Translations under genes and position numbers: made by a program | The notes under the pieces: model-generated | Database searches by the model: none | What the model saw: only the letters and a program-made list of their open reading frames with translations | What the model was told of the DNA's origin: nothing | Source of the DNA: Heliocidaris tuberculata | Taxonomy: Eukaryota; Echinodermata; Echinoidea; Camarodonta; Echinometridae | Reading direction: 5' to 3' | Length of the DNA stretch: 64,000 nt | Assembly: GCA_025618425.1 (NCBI GenBank) | Contig: CM046850.1 | Span: forward strand, 24,264,705 to 24,328,704 | In this document: piece after piece, positions 10,274-21,500 of the stretch | Numbering within the stretch: the first letter of the stretch is position 1 | Layout: each line of letters starts with the position of its first letter

Positions 10274-10491
10274 ATGTGTGTGAATGCGCAGTCGTGTGTA
10301 CCCGCTTCTCCAGGGGTGGGGTAAGGGGTGGAGAATTGATGGGGGCGGTCGGGTCTAGGGGGGGATATGTCTTTCTAACGCTATATCTTCTTACTATATC
10401 AACATGAATATTACATAGTTCGCAGGCACAAACCCTTGTCAGTCAAAAGACGTAACAGTGTTTGAACTGTAAGACTAACTTTTGCCGACTG
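10274..10491. other. No recognised feature
   Basis: G-rich stretch at about 10310-10370, otherwise plain non-coding DNA. Confidence 0.4.
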
Positions 10492-10993
<502 letters not shown>

Positions 10994-11084
10994 GCCCTGC
11001 ACTAATGCTGCTCCATAACTGTGTACGTGTAATTGAGTTTTGGCAGACGTGTATCAATTAAATATGATCATTTACGTCTGGGAC

Positions 11085-12240
11085 CGATCCGAAAGACCTG
11101 ATTCACTCGGATTCGAACCTGGGGGTCGTTTCATCAAATCAACTCCATGACAGTCATAACTTTGTCGGCGATCTACGGAAATGTCATGGACTAGACAAAC
11201 TGTTTCACGAAGCCATGATAAACGACAACTCAATGATATCGATACTCAGCGGTTAAAAAACATAGTCTATATCACAGTCCATTGGATTTATCGTCAAGTA
11301 CCCAAACAGACTTAGAGGCTCAGTTTTCCCCCAAACTGTTCCAAAATGTCAAAAATGGCAGCGCAAATTAATACTGATGATACAAACATCCCGTTTTCAT
11401 GAAAAGATGTGTTACTTATGGCATCTTAGAATTTATAAAATTGAGAAAACTCGAGGATGCTTTTGCGATGTACGAATCTAGATTTGTAAATAAGAGGATA
11501 CCGTAATTGACTAATTATGGAAAGAAGACCCAAATCGTGTAAACTTTAGAGAAAATGATTGAATTCAGATATTTTATGACCCAATTCTTAATATTCAGTT
11601 ATAAAAAATACATTTAATATTATTTATATCAAAGGATTGCGTGAAAAGGGAAAAATATAGGGAAAATACATACATGATAAATTGTCGTCGTTTAAATTGG
11701 TCTGTATATACAGACTGTTCCCGTTTTAGACACCTTTTCTATGGTAGACCGATGTGGGTATTCTAAATATTAATTTCATTTACTTGTTGGAGGGTCAAGA
11801 GGTCATAAGAACATGTTGTTCGTCTGTAAAATATTATAATAAAAACATAAGTAAAACTATTTGATGAAAAGAATGATAAAGAAATGTGCTTGGAGATCAG
11901 GAAATAATTTTCTCTTAACTTACATTTTTCATTTTTTTCGCAGCCCATAGACTAACTAAAAGCTGGCTTGTGATGGCGTTCTAAAAAGATATGACAGGTT
12001 TGGAGTACCGACAAGTCACTTGTCAGGGAAGTTGTCGCTGATCTTCGCAAATACGGCTTTGTGAAACAGTTAGCGGACAAGTTGAGCGACAGCGTCGAGA
12101 TGTCGCTGATCTTGTCGTTATGACGGTTTGATGAAACGACCCCCTGGGTCCGATCAGAGTCAGTTTGTAGGCGAATACAAAAAGCTGCCCGTAGACGATA
12201 CCGCTAGACCAACTCCTGATCCCATTAGGAACCTGGGTTA
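11085..12240 (-). mobile_element. tRNA-derived SINE interrupted by a DNA transposon
   Basis: The left piece ends GATTCGAACCTGGG at about 11125. The right piece resumes CTGGGTCCGATCAG and ends with CGCTAGACC-like A-box complement at about 12200-12210. Joined and read on the minus strand it has A-box and B-box spacing of a tRNA-derived SINE. The 1-kb unit at 11126-12146 splits it, duplicating CCTGG. Confidence 0.6.
11126..12146. mobile_element. Non-autonomous DNA transposon, about 1 kb
   Basis: The ends are inverted: GGTCGTTTCATCAAA and TTTGATGAAACGACC. The inverted similarity is imperfect but runs for about 100 bp (for example GTTTCACGAAGCC against GGCTTTGTGAAAC). The flanking direct repeat is CCTGG(G). 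No transposase frame exists inside, and no superfamily is assigned. Confidence 0.75.
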
Positions 12241-12929
12241 GGTTTTTCTCAAGACACTGTTATTTTCTCTCTTTTTTAAGTGTCAGATTAGGTTCTGTGC
12301 ATGCAGACTATTTTTTATCAAAATAATATACCATACACGAAGTTTAGAGTCTAACATTTAGACTGACGCTAGTGGGACGTCGTCTGCTTAGGCAGGATTG
12401 GTCTCCGAAAAGACGTCACATATCTCAGCAGCGTTCGAAGAGCTCTCCAGGTGCTATAGCGGGGCTGTATTTTACCACTTTATAATTGGTAAATGATCAT
12501 TAATTCAAATGTTTCCATGCGTTGAATTCAGATAACTTTGTTTAATCTAAGCTTCACCTACGCAAAAATAAGAATTAAATAAATATTTAAAATCAATAGA
12601 GTTCTACTTTAACTTGACTGCATATTAAGGGGAAAAAAGTAATACTCGAGCATGAATCCGCACCAAAGTCGTCGTAAATGAATTTGAATAACGCTTTGGC
12701 CTCTTTAAATTGAACGACGATAAATTAATTTGGATGCTCGAAGCACAAACGAGCGTTTGAAAATGAATTTGAAAGCTAGCTTTGAGAATTTAACCGGGAA
12801 AACCTATATTATCATTTGAATTAAGGCACATTACTTCCACTTTATGAAGACCAAAGATCGAGTCATATTCATACCGCCCTCACTTTGTTCACTTAATTGA
12901 GCACTAGCGTATATTGTTCAAGGCTCTTG
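12241..12929. other. No recognised feature
   Basis: AT-rich non-coding DNA; no exon or repeat identified. Confidence 0.4.
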
Positions 12930-13140
12930 ACTCTCTGCAAGCACAGACCCTAATTTGACACTTTATTAGAAAATCATTGTGTCTTGAGAGAAGCCTAATT
13001 CAGCTACCTTCTGGTCGTGTCAATATGTGTCAGCAGCTATAGTACATGGCCTATGGTAGTCTTACAGTACAGACATTTTTTTTTTACGACTGACCACGGT
13101 TTGTGCCTGCAAACTAACTCTCATCATGCTCATTAGTCCA
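12930..13140. repeat. Diverged paralogue of 2366-2500 plus 3028-3090
   Basis: It follows the left flank and then, more weakly, the right flank of the 2501-3018 transposon (TACGACT, CTGC-TGCAAACTA), with only a T-run at the junction. It therefore looks like an empty site for that insertion. Confidence 0.55.
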
Positions 13141-13394
13141 CTGCCTGGACTGTTCGCGCACGAACGCGATCCGTTGAGAAAATAATACACCCCCAACGCT
13201 AAAACTGATATAGCCCTTCCAAATCGACCCTCGTTTTTTTTCGACGGGTGAAATTGTGGGGATCGCGCGATTAGTGGAGAGTCGCGCTCTGTGTGGGATA
13301 TGCGTGTAGAGAAAGAGCAGCGTCAGGGAATAAACCAAATATAAAAAACGGATAGAATCTAGACTACATGCTCATACGAGATCTAGGTCACTGG
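13141..13394. other. No recognised feature
   Basis: Sequence of average composition; a 74-residue minus-strand frame has no recognisable domain. Confidence 0.35.
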
Positions 13395-13500
13395 TTAAAT
13401 CCATCGGTTCGGTGTTTACATCCTTGGACAAGGTGTTTTGCCCACATTTGTCTCTCTCTACCCGGGTGATTCAAATGGGTGCCTGACAATGCGGGGGGTA
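13395..13500 (+). mobile_element. SINE fragment
   Basis: GGACAAGGTGTTTTGCCCAC, then a pyrimidine stretch, then CCCGGGTGATTCAAATGGGT. This parallels the post-tRNA body of the SINEs at 42650 (reverse) and 45150. The tRNA-like head is missing or too decayed to see. Confidence 0.55.
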
Positions 13501-14241
13501 GTAATAATCGCAGAGCCCGCAGCATAGGGCCCGCAGGAAGAGCTGGTTTCAATACTGGGGGTGTTTCACAAAGAGTTAAGTTTGACTTAAGTAAGTGCCA
13601 ATGTGCATACGATATTAAACGCGTAATCTCATGGGTAGATTACCCAATAGCGCGCGTCCCCTGAGCATGGTCTGACCAATGCGGTGATGTGTTATACCGC
13701 ACGCAACTAGGAATTTAAGTGCGACTTTAAGTCAAACTTCTTTTTTTTTCTTTGTATGTTTTATTAAAACAAATCAGGAGAATCACATATTTGCAAAATT
13801 CGATAAAAATTAGAAAAACAAAAACAAAAACAAAAACAAACAAAATAAAAGGGAGAAGTTTCTGTTTACCCCCTCCCCCCCCCCCCCCCCCCCAGTCAAA
13901 CTTTTTTTTTTTTTTTTAACTCAGCACAGGCCCCGCTAAAGAGTTCGGCTGGCTGATTGCACTTTCTACCACACCAGCCCCCGCCAAGAGAAACACATAT
14001 CCTTTAACAAGGTTTAAAGGTACACATGGGTATTGTTTTAAGTAAAGTTGACATCTACATAATGATATGCAAATTCGTAAGTGTTCCACTCCAAGACAAC
14101 AGAGACGTAAGGGGCATAGGCATATAAACTATTTACGTAGAGGAAAATGTAGAATATACAAGCTCATGATAAACGATTCAAAGATGGTTATAGATTGATG
14201 AAATATGTAATCGAAATTAACATATTTACATCATTTACATA
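13501..14241. other. Non-coding with homopolymer runs
   Basis: Inverted words AGTTAAGTTTGACTTAA (about 13575) and AAGTCAAACTT (about 13731) suggest a small decayed inverted-repeat element. A T-run, an AAAAC-rich stretch and a C-run of about 20 lie at 13740-13895. Nothing else is recognised. Confidence 0.4.
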
Positions 14242-15180
14242 TTTTTTTTTTTTCAAATCAAGTCTTTATTCAATATTTCTCCATAAACAATATATACAAA
14301 TGCAAAATGTACATGATCACATAAAATCTTATAATACATAAACAAAATGTAGAATTCAAATGAGTTGGATGGGCCTCTGTCCATCAAGATATAAAATAAA
14401 CTTTTCTTGTTGCATATTCATGGTTTCTTCTAACTCTTTTTGATATTCTAATTTCTTTTGAAACGAAGAAAATGATAAAGAGCCGTTTAAACATTTAGTT
14501 GAAAATATATAATATTTTACATACAGAATAACAAAATTGAATGAGGAGTAATTACCACCTGGTATGCCGAAGATAAAATCATTAAAAGTCAACTTAATTT
14601 CACTTTTAAGAATATGTTTTTCAAAATCATCCAAAAACCTACGTGTAAAGGGGCATTCCCAAAATAAATGGACAATAGTTTCAGTATATACTGAACAAAA
14701 AGTACATAAATCAGAGTTGGAAATGCCAACTTGCTTTAAATACTTGTTAACACCGAGTATGTTATGAATTAGTTTATACTGAAAATACCTTAGCTTTGTG
14801 GATAAAGTACATTTAAAAGGAATTATATAAATTTTACGCCAGTTAACTATTGGATCTGAAACAATACCTTCCCATTTATTTTGTGAAATTGGAGTTTTAA
14901 ATATTTTATCAACATACATTTTATGTATAAGTTTACAAACTTTTGTTACCTTTTTCATGCTATAAATAATTTCTTCTTGGTAATTAACATCTTTTGTAGG
15001 AGGTTCTTTGCAAATATTCTTCCACTTTAATGGTATAGCAAATATAACTGAATAATAATCAAGGAAATTACAATGCAATTTAAACTTATTGACGAACTCA
15101 GAATATGTAAGGAAATTACCATTGTGCTTCACAATCAAACTTAACTCGTTGGGAAACACCCCCCCCCCCCCCTCCCCCAT
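14242..15180 (-). mobile_element. 5'-truncated L1/Tx1-like LINE, 3' end
   Basis: Read on the minus strand, an ORF2 C-terminus is followed by a short 3' UTR, an AATAAA signal at about 14265-14270 and a run of 12 A's (14242-14253). That order is the signature of target-primed insertion. The 5' side stops in a G-run at 15162-15180. No target duplication was found. Confidence 0.8.
14356..15180 (-). pseudogene. LINE ORF2 C-terminal fragment (zf-RVT region)
   Basis: The open frame has 274 codons; its first few residues come from a G-run and are not original. It matches the part of non-LTR retrotransposon ORF2 that follows the reverse transcriptase core. A CxxC...H....C zinc-binding pattern typical of zf-RVT is visible (C159, C162, H171, C176), set in the hallmark context CTFC...HLFWECPF. 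Upstream residues KWEGIVSDPIVNWRKIY and LRYFQYKLIHNIL are also characteristic of the L1/Tx1 group. The endonuclease and the catalytic FADD-type motif are missing, so it cannot support retrotransposition. The frame is still intact, which suggests a fairly young insertion. The assignment rests on recognised motifs, not on a search. Confidence 0.85.
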
Positions 15181-15302
15181 GTTGCTACCCTGGGTGTAAA
15201 TAAGACAAAAGTATTATCATTTATTATCATTATTAATTATAATTATTGATTATTCAACTATTATCATTATCATTGTTAATAATTATTTTATTTCCAGGTT
15301 TC

Positions 15303-15303
<1 letters not shown>
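15181..15303. other. AT-rich spacer
   Basis: TTATCATT-type imperfect repeats; nothing else. Confidence 0.5.

Positions 15304-15368
<65 letters not shown>
15304..15368. repeat. (TC)n microsatellite
   Basis: A pure TC tract of about 65 bp. Overlapping Ser-Leu frames are artefacts. Confidence 0.95.
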
Positions 15369-15373
<5 letters not shown>

Positions 15374-18300
15374 CTCTCTCTATCTCTCTGCCCTTCTCAT
15401 TCTTCTGTGTCTTTATCTCATGTTATTGCAGCGCACCTGTTGAAAGAACTGAAATGTAGAATGTCCTTGAACAGCATGGCACAGAATGCCTAATCGTTTC
15501 ATGCGTGCCAACAAAATTTAATTATAAATTGTCGAGTTTTCTCAAACTCATGTCATTTTGGGGTGCTAATATTACAAACGTGAGAAAAATAATCCAGACT
15601 CTATTTCAAAGATTCTCTCACCTCACATACCCCTCCCCCCCCCCCTCTCTTTCTCTCTCTCCCTCTCTTCTGATTCTATCTTTCTTAAATCCTTTCTTTT
15701 TCTCCCCTCCTCCTTCTCCTTCTCCTTCTCCTTCTCCTTCGTCTTCCTCTTCTTCTTCTTCTTCCTTGACTGTCTGATCTTATAGCTAGGCCATGATTCA
15801 TTGGGTTATTGACAACGCGACACATAATCATATGACATGTTTTGACGAGAGAGGGAGCAATTCAGAATTATAAACAAAGAGATTCGATCATACCAGTATG
15901 CCCTTCGAAGAATTTGTTGAGCTTCTGAACGATTTTATTTGAAGAGCAAAAAGTCTCCCAAAAAAATTTCCTCGCCCGTACGAATTTGGGATTGCACCAT
16001 CGTCGGCCTGGCAGCAGGTACTTGGAGATCGCGTAATGGGGATATTGCTTTTAAAATAAAATCGTTCAGAATCTGAACTACTCTAGTATGTGTCTTGCCT
16101 TCTCTGAACTCAGGGGCGTAGTCAGAGAATGGACAATTACCAACTCCTCCTATTAAAATTATCGTACTATCGTCAGCCAAGTTTTTAATTCGTCAAACTA
16201 CGTGTATATATCGGAAAAGAAAAAAAACGAGGACATTTTTTTTCTCGCGGAGTGTAATTCCGCAAACTTCGTCTTCAAATTTCGTCCGACAACCCACCCC
16301 CCCCCCCCCCATGCAACATGATCTAGCCGTACCCCTACCTGAATGCAGTCTCTCTGTGAACGCGTTCGCAATCTGAGATATTGTGAGGACTAACATTGAC
16401 CAAAAAAAATAAACACAACCTTCAAAAGACAAAAAAGGTTTGATAAGTAAATGATTATTCAATTACATCTTTTTTATACATGAGTAACTAGAAGAAAAAA
16501 AGGGACAAATCATAATGTAGCAATCGGATAAATTTATCAAAAATAATGAAGAAAACTATCAGATGCAGAGAGGTTTAATTATACATCTACCCTGGATCAA
16601 AGATAAATGTTTTGTCTTGGACCACGCGAACAGATTCACGGGTGTTTTAATTGATTTTAGGACATTGCGGAGCAATATGGACGTGGTGATATTTTGATTC
16701 AATTTACTATTTCCTTTTTACATAAAGCAGTAAAAGTATGCTGAACATAACATCAAAATAATATAGTTATTCTTTACTTGTAGGCCTTCTTTATATACCA
16801 GTCAATATTGCGTAACTTATCAGCAGAATGTAAAAGCCTTGAATAAAACTATGAAAGCAGCTCTTCCATAACCGAGGTAGTTCCAAGCCAGAATGAATAG
16901 AAAGAGAATAATATTTCATTACTGAACATGACAAAACATATACCTTTTGTAAAATTGTAAGGGAAGTAAAATTCAAATATCCTGCAAAAATTATCGACGT
17001 ATACACCATTGGATTCTGTTCGGAAAACGCATCACTAAAAATGCTGCAGGGAAATGAATGGTGTAAAGATATCATAATATGAATAAATTTCAATTGAGAT
17101 AAGGAGAATATCCTGATTTTAAAAAAACAAAACACAAATCGTACTTAGCACCAATATGCTATAAAATGTTGCTATACAAAAGGAAAAAAACATCGCCTGT
17201 GCGAATACACAGCAAGAAGTGTAGATTTATTCAAAATTGCATCCGTTTTCGTAATTTAGTCATGAAATTGCCAATCGTAGCAATAATGCCCCTCATACAT
17301 AGCTATAACCCTTTAATCCCTTGATTTATGTCAAATACAAACGAATAAAAAGAAAGTCAAAATATGATTACTACGAAATAGCAAAGCAAAACAGGATGAT
17401 CCAAGACAACATGTAACAATTATATTTATTCAGGAGTATATGGAAGAATAGTACGTATAAACACAATTATATATATATATATACATGTATATCTGTAAAC
17501 ATAAAATTTTGTAAATTGTAATAGACTTGTTTGGCTTTGCCACGCGTATGAAAACATGAAACCCTGTTTGTCCACAATTCTTTTTATGACAATAACGAAA
17601 CATTAAAATGTGAAATTAAAAAGGCATTTAAGAAAAAATGAATGAAATACTAAAAAACATTTTATGCTCATTAGAAGATGGAACACATTCATCTGTCTAT
17701 TCTCACACAAGTAGTAAACCCTGTATTTTATATAGGTTGAATACAGTAGAAAAACAGATTAAAATTTTGACGAAACAGGACAATATTAATAAAAGGAAAT
17801 ACATCACCATAATCATAGCACAGATTAGTTATTAGCTAAATACCCATTAGCATATATGGAAAAAGAAAAATATTTGACAATAGTTTGCAACCATGCATGC
17901 AGCTAATCATACGAATAATAAATGCAGATACGTTTTAGGGCAGTCATAATGTACTATCTTGTAAATGTCATACTGATCAAAGGTCATTTCTTCTTCTCTT
18001 TTTCATCATTCTTATTTTGGTGGTGAAATAGCACAAGACAGGTCTTAGTACCGTACAACATGGGGCTAATTTCGATTTATATCATCCCAAAATGAAATTT
18101 ACTAGATATTCTCATTATTAATGTTTCTTTCTACTATGAAAATGTAATTACTACAAAACAGTTTTCATCAAGTACTCCTGCCGTCAATAGTTTGGAAAAT
18201 ATCGTTCTAATACTTTTTTTCTTAAAACAATGGCCCCCGTGAGACATTTTGATGATTTTCATAAAAACATTACACACCCTGCATGTTTATAAACCCGATA

Positions 18301-18396
18301 CTACTGCGGAAGATTGCAGTTTTAAAACTGTGACGTCACACGTAAAAGTATGACGTTCATCTCTTTGTCATCGTTGTCTATTTCATCTCTGTGATG
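15369..18396. other. Downstream flank of the methyltransferase gene; little recognised
   Basis: A pyrimidine-rich segment lies at 15632-15770 and an (AT)n tract at about 17467-17482. A CAGGGGCGTAGTCAG string at about 16111 resembles a hAT-like 5' end without a partner. The 3' UTR of the gene ending at 18397 must begin here. The first minus-strand AATAAA seen is near 17427-17432, and no closer signal was found. Confidence 0.45.
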
Positions 18397-18575
18397 TCAC
18401 AGGATAGTGTAGATTAAAGCCGCTCCCATTGCTCCCTGTGAGTAGGCTGGTACATCTTCTATGACCACAGAACATTTTTTCGCTGATACCAGCTCATCAG
18501 AGACGGCTCGTAGATTGAAATTGTCATGGTGGTCATCGTAAAAGGTTCTCCTCGTCGTTATTACAATGATTCCAC
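18397..18575 (-). CDS. METTL27: METTL27-like terminal exon E with stop codon
   Basis: The acceptor is CCTTTTCCAG|GTG. The 179 bp complete KPGG and continue IIVITTRRTFYDD to the stop TGA at 18397-18399. The C-terminus AYSQGAMGAALIYTIL is consistent with the last strands of the fold. Confidence 0.88.
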
Positions 18576-21500
18576 CTGGAAAAGGAGGAAATATATTAAG
18601 ATTATTGAGTTTCTACACTGCATAAATCAGGTTGTTGATCTAACATCATCTCAGTATTTGCATGTAAATAGACATCAGATAAGTTTTAGAACACCATTAT
18701 TCAATTAAAGTTATTATTTCCCTTGTTTTTGCATCCATGTTGGTGTTTTTTAACCCATTTTATTTGTGCTGTGAAAGATTGGATTTAGAAAAGTTAAATT
18801 CCATACTGGTGTAGTTTTAACACTTATCTGGTGTGGACATACCAAAGTGGTGTTAAATTAGCACCTTTGTTTTTTGGAGTGCATGGGTGGGACCTGCCGA
18901 TCCCCATTCCCCCCATTCCCCCCCCCCCCCCCGATTAAAATCATCAGTCCTATGTATAAATAAATGTCTTACGTATAAATCGGGAGAGAAGAAAATGAAT
19001 TCTTCTTCCGAACCAAACTGAATGTTCTGCGAGAGAGAGAAAGGGATAAGAATCCCAAGTCCGTTGTGGACGAACTGTGACGCATTAAACATTGAAACTC
19101 TTGAAAGACTGTCTTTAAACACATTATGAGGAAAACGTATTCACACTCTTAATTCCAAATAGGTAGAAGAAAATAAATTTCATTACCTGACTGGAAGAAA
19201 TGCATGCCATGTTTCTGATGTTTTAGGATATAATTAAATGGTTGAGAATTGGCCAGGGGTCTCTGCTTTGGTTTGTGAACGTCATAATCATGTCGTGAGA
19301 TGGCGCTATACATTTGACATTTACAGAGCCATCCATACACAGAGCTTGGGCATCTCGACTCCAGCGGGTAGCAATATGGCATATGGCGCATGTTGCTTTG
19401 TTAGGCAAGCATACAAGGGAATATACGTCATGTTGTACCCAACTGAAACCGAATTGGCCAAATTCTTTTTATGTATTTCTCTGGACACTAATAGAGTCCC
19501 TTCATAGGAGTTACGACAACCCATGGATTGAACACCATTTTGTTTCCAGTATATTACGCAACATTTCTATTCAATTCCGATGAGCACAGTGGCGGATTTA
19601 GCGGGGCACATCCGGCTCTTGCCGCCCCCCCCCCCCCCCCTTTTTAAACCAAAGTGTACATTGTGCCCCTCTTCTTCTTTTTTTTTTTTTTTTTTTGCTT
19701 GTCCATTTCGTTTCCAAAAAGCCCCGAAGGAAAATGATGATCTTCACGTCACCGAGGGTACCATTTTAACCAGAGACTCGAATGTAGGCAGTAAATATTT
19801 TATTTAGTTTATATCCGTCATCTTGAACTAAAGTCTAAATCTACTCAGCATGTATGGTAGACCGCACACGTACGTACACAATTTGAAGAAGGGGTGAATT
19901 TGCGCGTAATGGTGACATCATCACGCGCCGGTGCCTAAAACAATAGATACGCGCAAGTGAATGTCGTGACAATGAGTGATTTCAAGTTTGGTGTTGGTGC
20001 TGGTGTTGGTGTTTAGAGCGTGAATTGGGCTGCTGATTCTAGCCCCAACACCGAATTCGGGTTTATAAAAATAATACCAATCACATTATTGATAGCTCAA
20101 CTCCTAGTGAAGTCAATCCCAGCACCAGCTTCATTTCAGGTTCGGTGTTGTGGCTGGTGCTTATTTTGCCCCAACACCAACACCAGCTTTCAACACCGAA
20201 CTTGAATTCACCCAATGTAGTAAGCACTTTAAGTGTGTGATGTCATATGGCGTATATAGTATCCGTGAATAGCACTACTATACACGGATCGTGACGTCAG
20301 ATGTTACCCCAATGGTAATTTGCTCATTTGCCCCATTCTGGTGGGAATTGTATTTCGTCACATGACTCGCATTGGACCAATTAATTGCGCAGATTTTTTT
20401 TTTTTTTTTTTATTACGGATATAATAAGTTATTCGTTATTTTAATGCTCGATCAAACAGTACAGACGCAGATTATGACTATTTTCAAAGCATGATGGTCG
20501 TACCTGGTTTAACTAGTCTGACAACCTCCCTTAACGATGTTCCATCACAATGACCTGTCAGGAAAACTCCGCTCGATCCAGCCCCAGCAAAGGAATCTGA
20601 AAAAAGGGGGGAAATTTAAAAAATACTCGCATGGCTGATACATTGTCATAGGTGGTGCTCCGATATTTGCAACAGAGAGAATATTGCTCCGGGCTTTATT
20701 TTGTCAAATAATTAGGATAAGGAAAATACTTTCAATTTGGCTTTTAAGTTAGGTTTATAGGATTAGGGTTAGGACTAGAAATAGTGTTTAGTCTAGGCTT
20801 AGAAGTTTAGAATTTGGTTAGTGTACGAAATTGACGTTATGTTCTGGGACTAAAAGTGGTGCATATTGTAGCCTTGCTATTAAAGCCCACCGCACACAAT
20901 ACAATCAGTCTACGATCCGATTTCGAAAGAAAAGAGTTAGTATAGTATTATATAAACGGTTAAACACATAAAATAGATGTTTTATTGATGTTTTGAATAG
21001 TTACATAGATAGTAAAATCGAAATTACGGCCTATACGAGCCTTCTAGTCGGAGGAAAGGTTAAATCGGCTCCGAATCGTAGTGACGTCGGAGCAGTCCTG
21101 CGGATTGTCTACGATTCGTAACTGATTTGGCTCTTATTCCGGATATAAGGCTGGCATCGCACCAAAACCCGATGTTGAGTATTCATATTATTGTTCAGAA
21201 CCTGAATCAGGTAGCTTCCACTTATTAAACGGCCTATATTTAATGATATTGCGATTCATTTCCAAAATCGGATCGTAGACCGATCGTATAGTGTGCGGTG
21301 GGCTTAACCAGTTGAATACTAAATTCTCTCATTCCTACTGCCTTAATCCCGGGACCACTCGGTTCCCGTGGTCAATGGGTTAATTTTATCAGTTCTCGAG
21401 AAATGACGCAGAACACTGTAAGGATAGTAACCCCACAAGGTGTCTTTGCTGACCGTATATAGATATCCATTACAGCGCATGTTGCTGTTGCACAATATAC

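Larger units (their letters stand above)
18576..20503 (-). other. METTL27-like intron D-E with repeat insertions
   Basis: It holds a GGTGTTAAATTAGCACC-type fragment ending TTTTTTGGAGTGC near 18870 (relative of 62108-62954). It also holds a repeat at 19190-19500 shared with 39060-39360, a hAT-like 5' end at 19587, and the MITE at 19974-20213. Confidence 0.6.

Noticed and set aside
15505..15777. Ser-Pro-rich frame
   Set aside because: It arises from the pyrimidine-rich tract.
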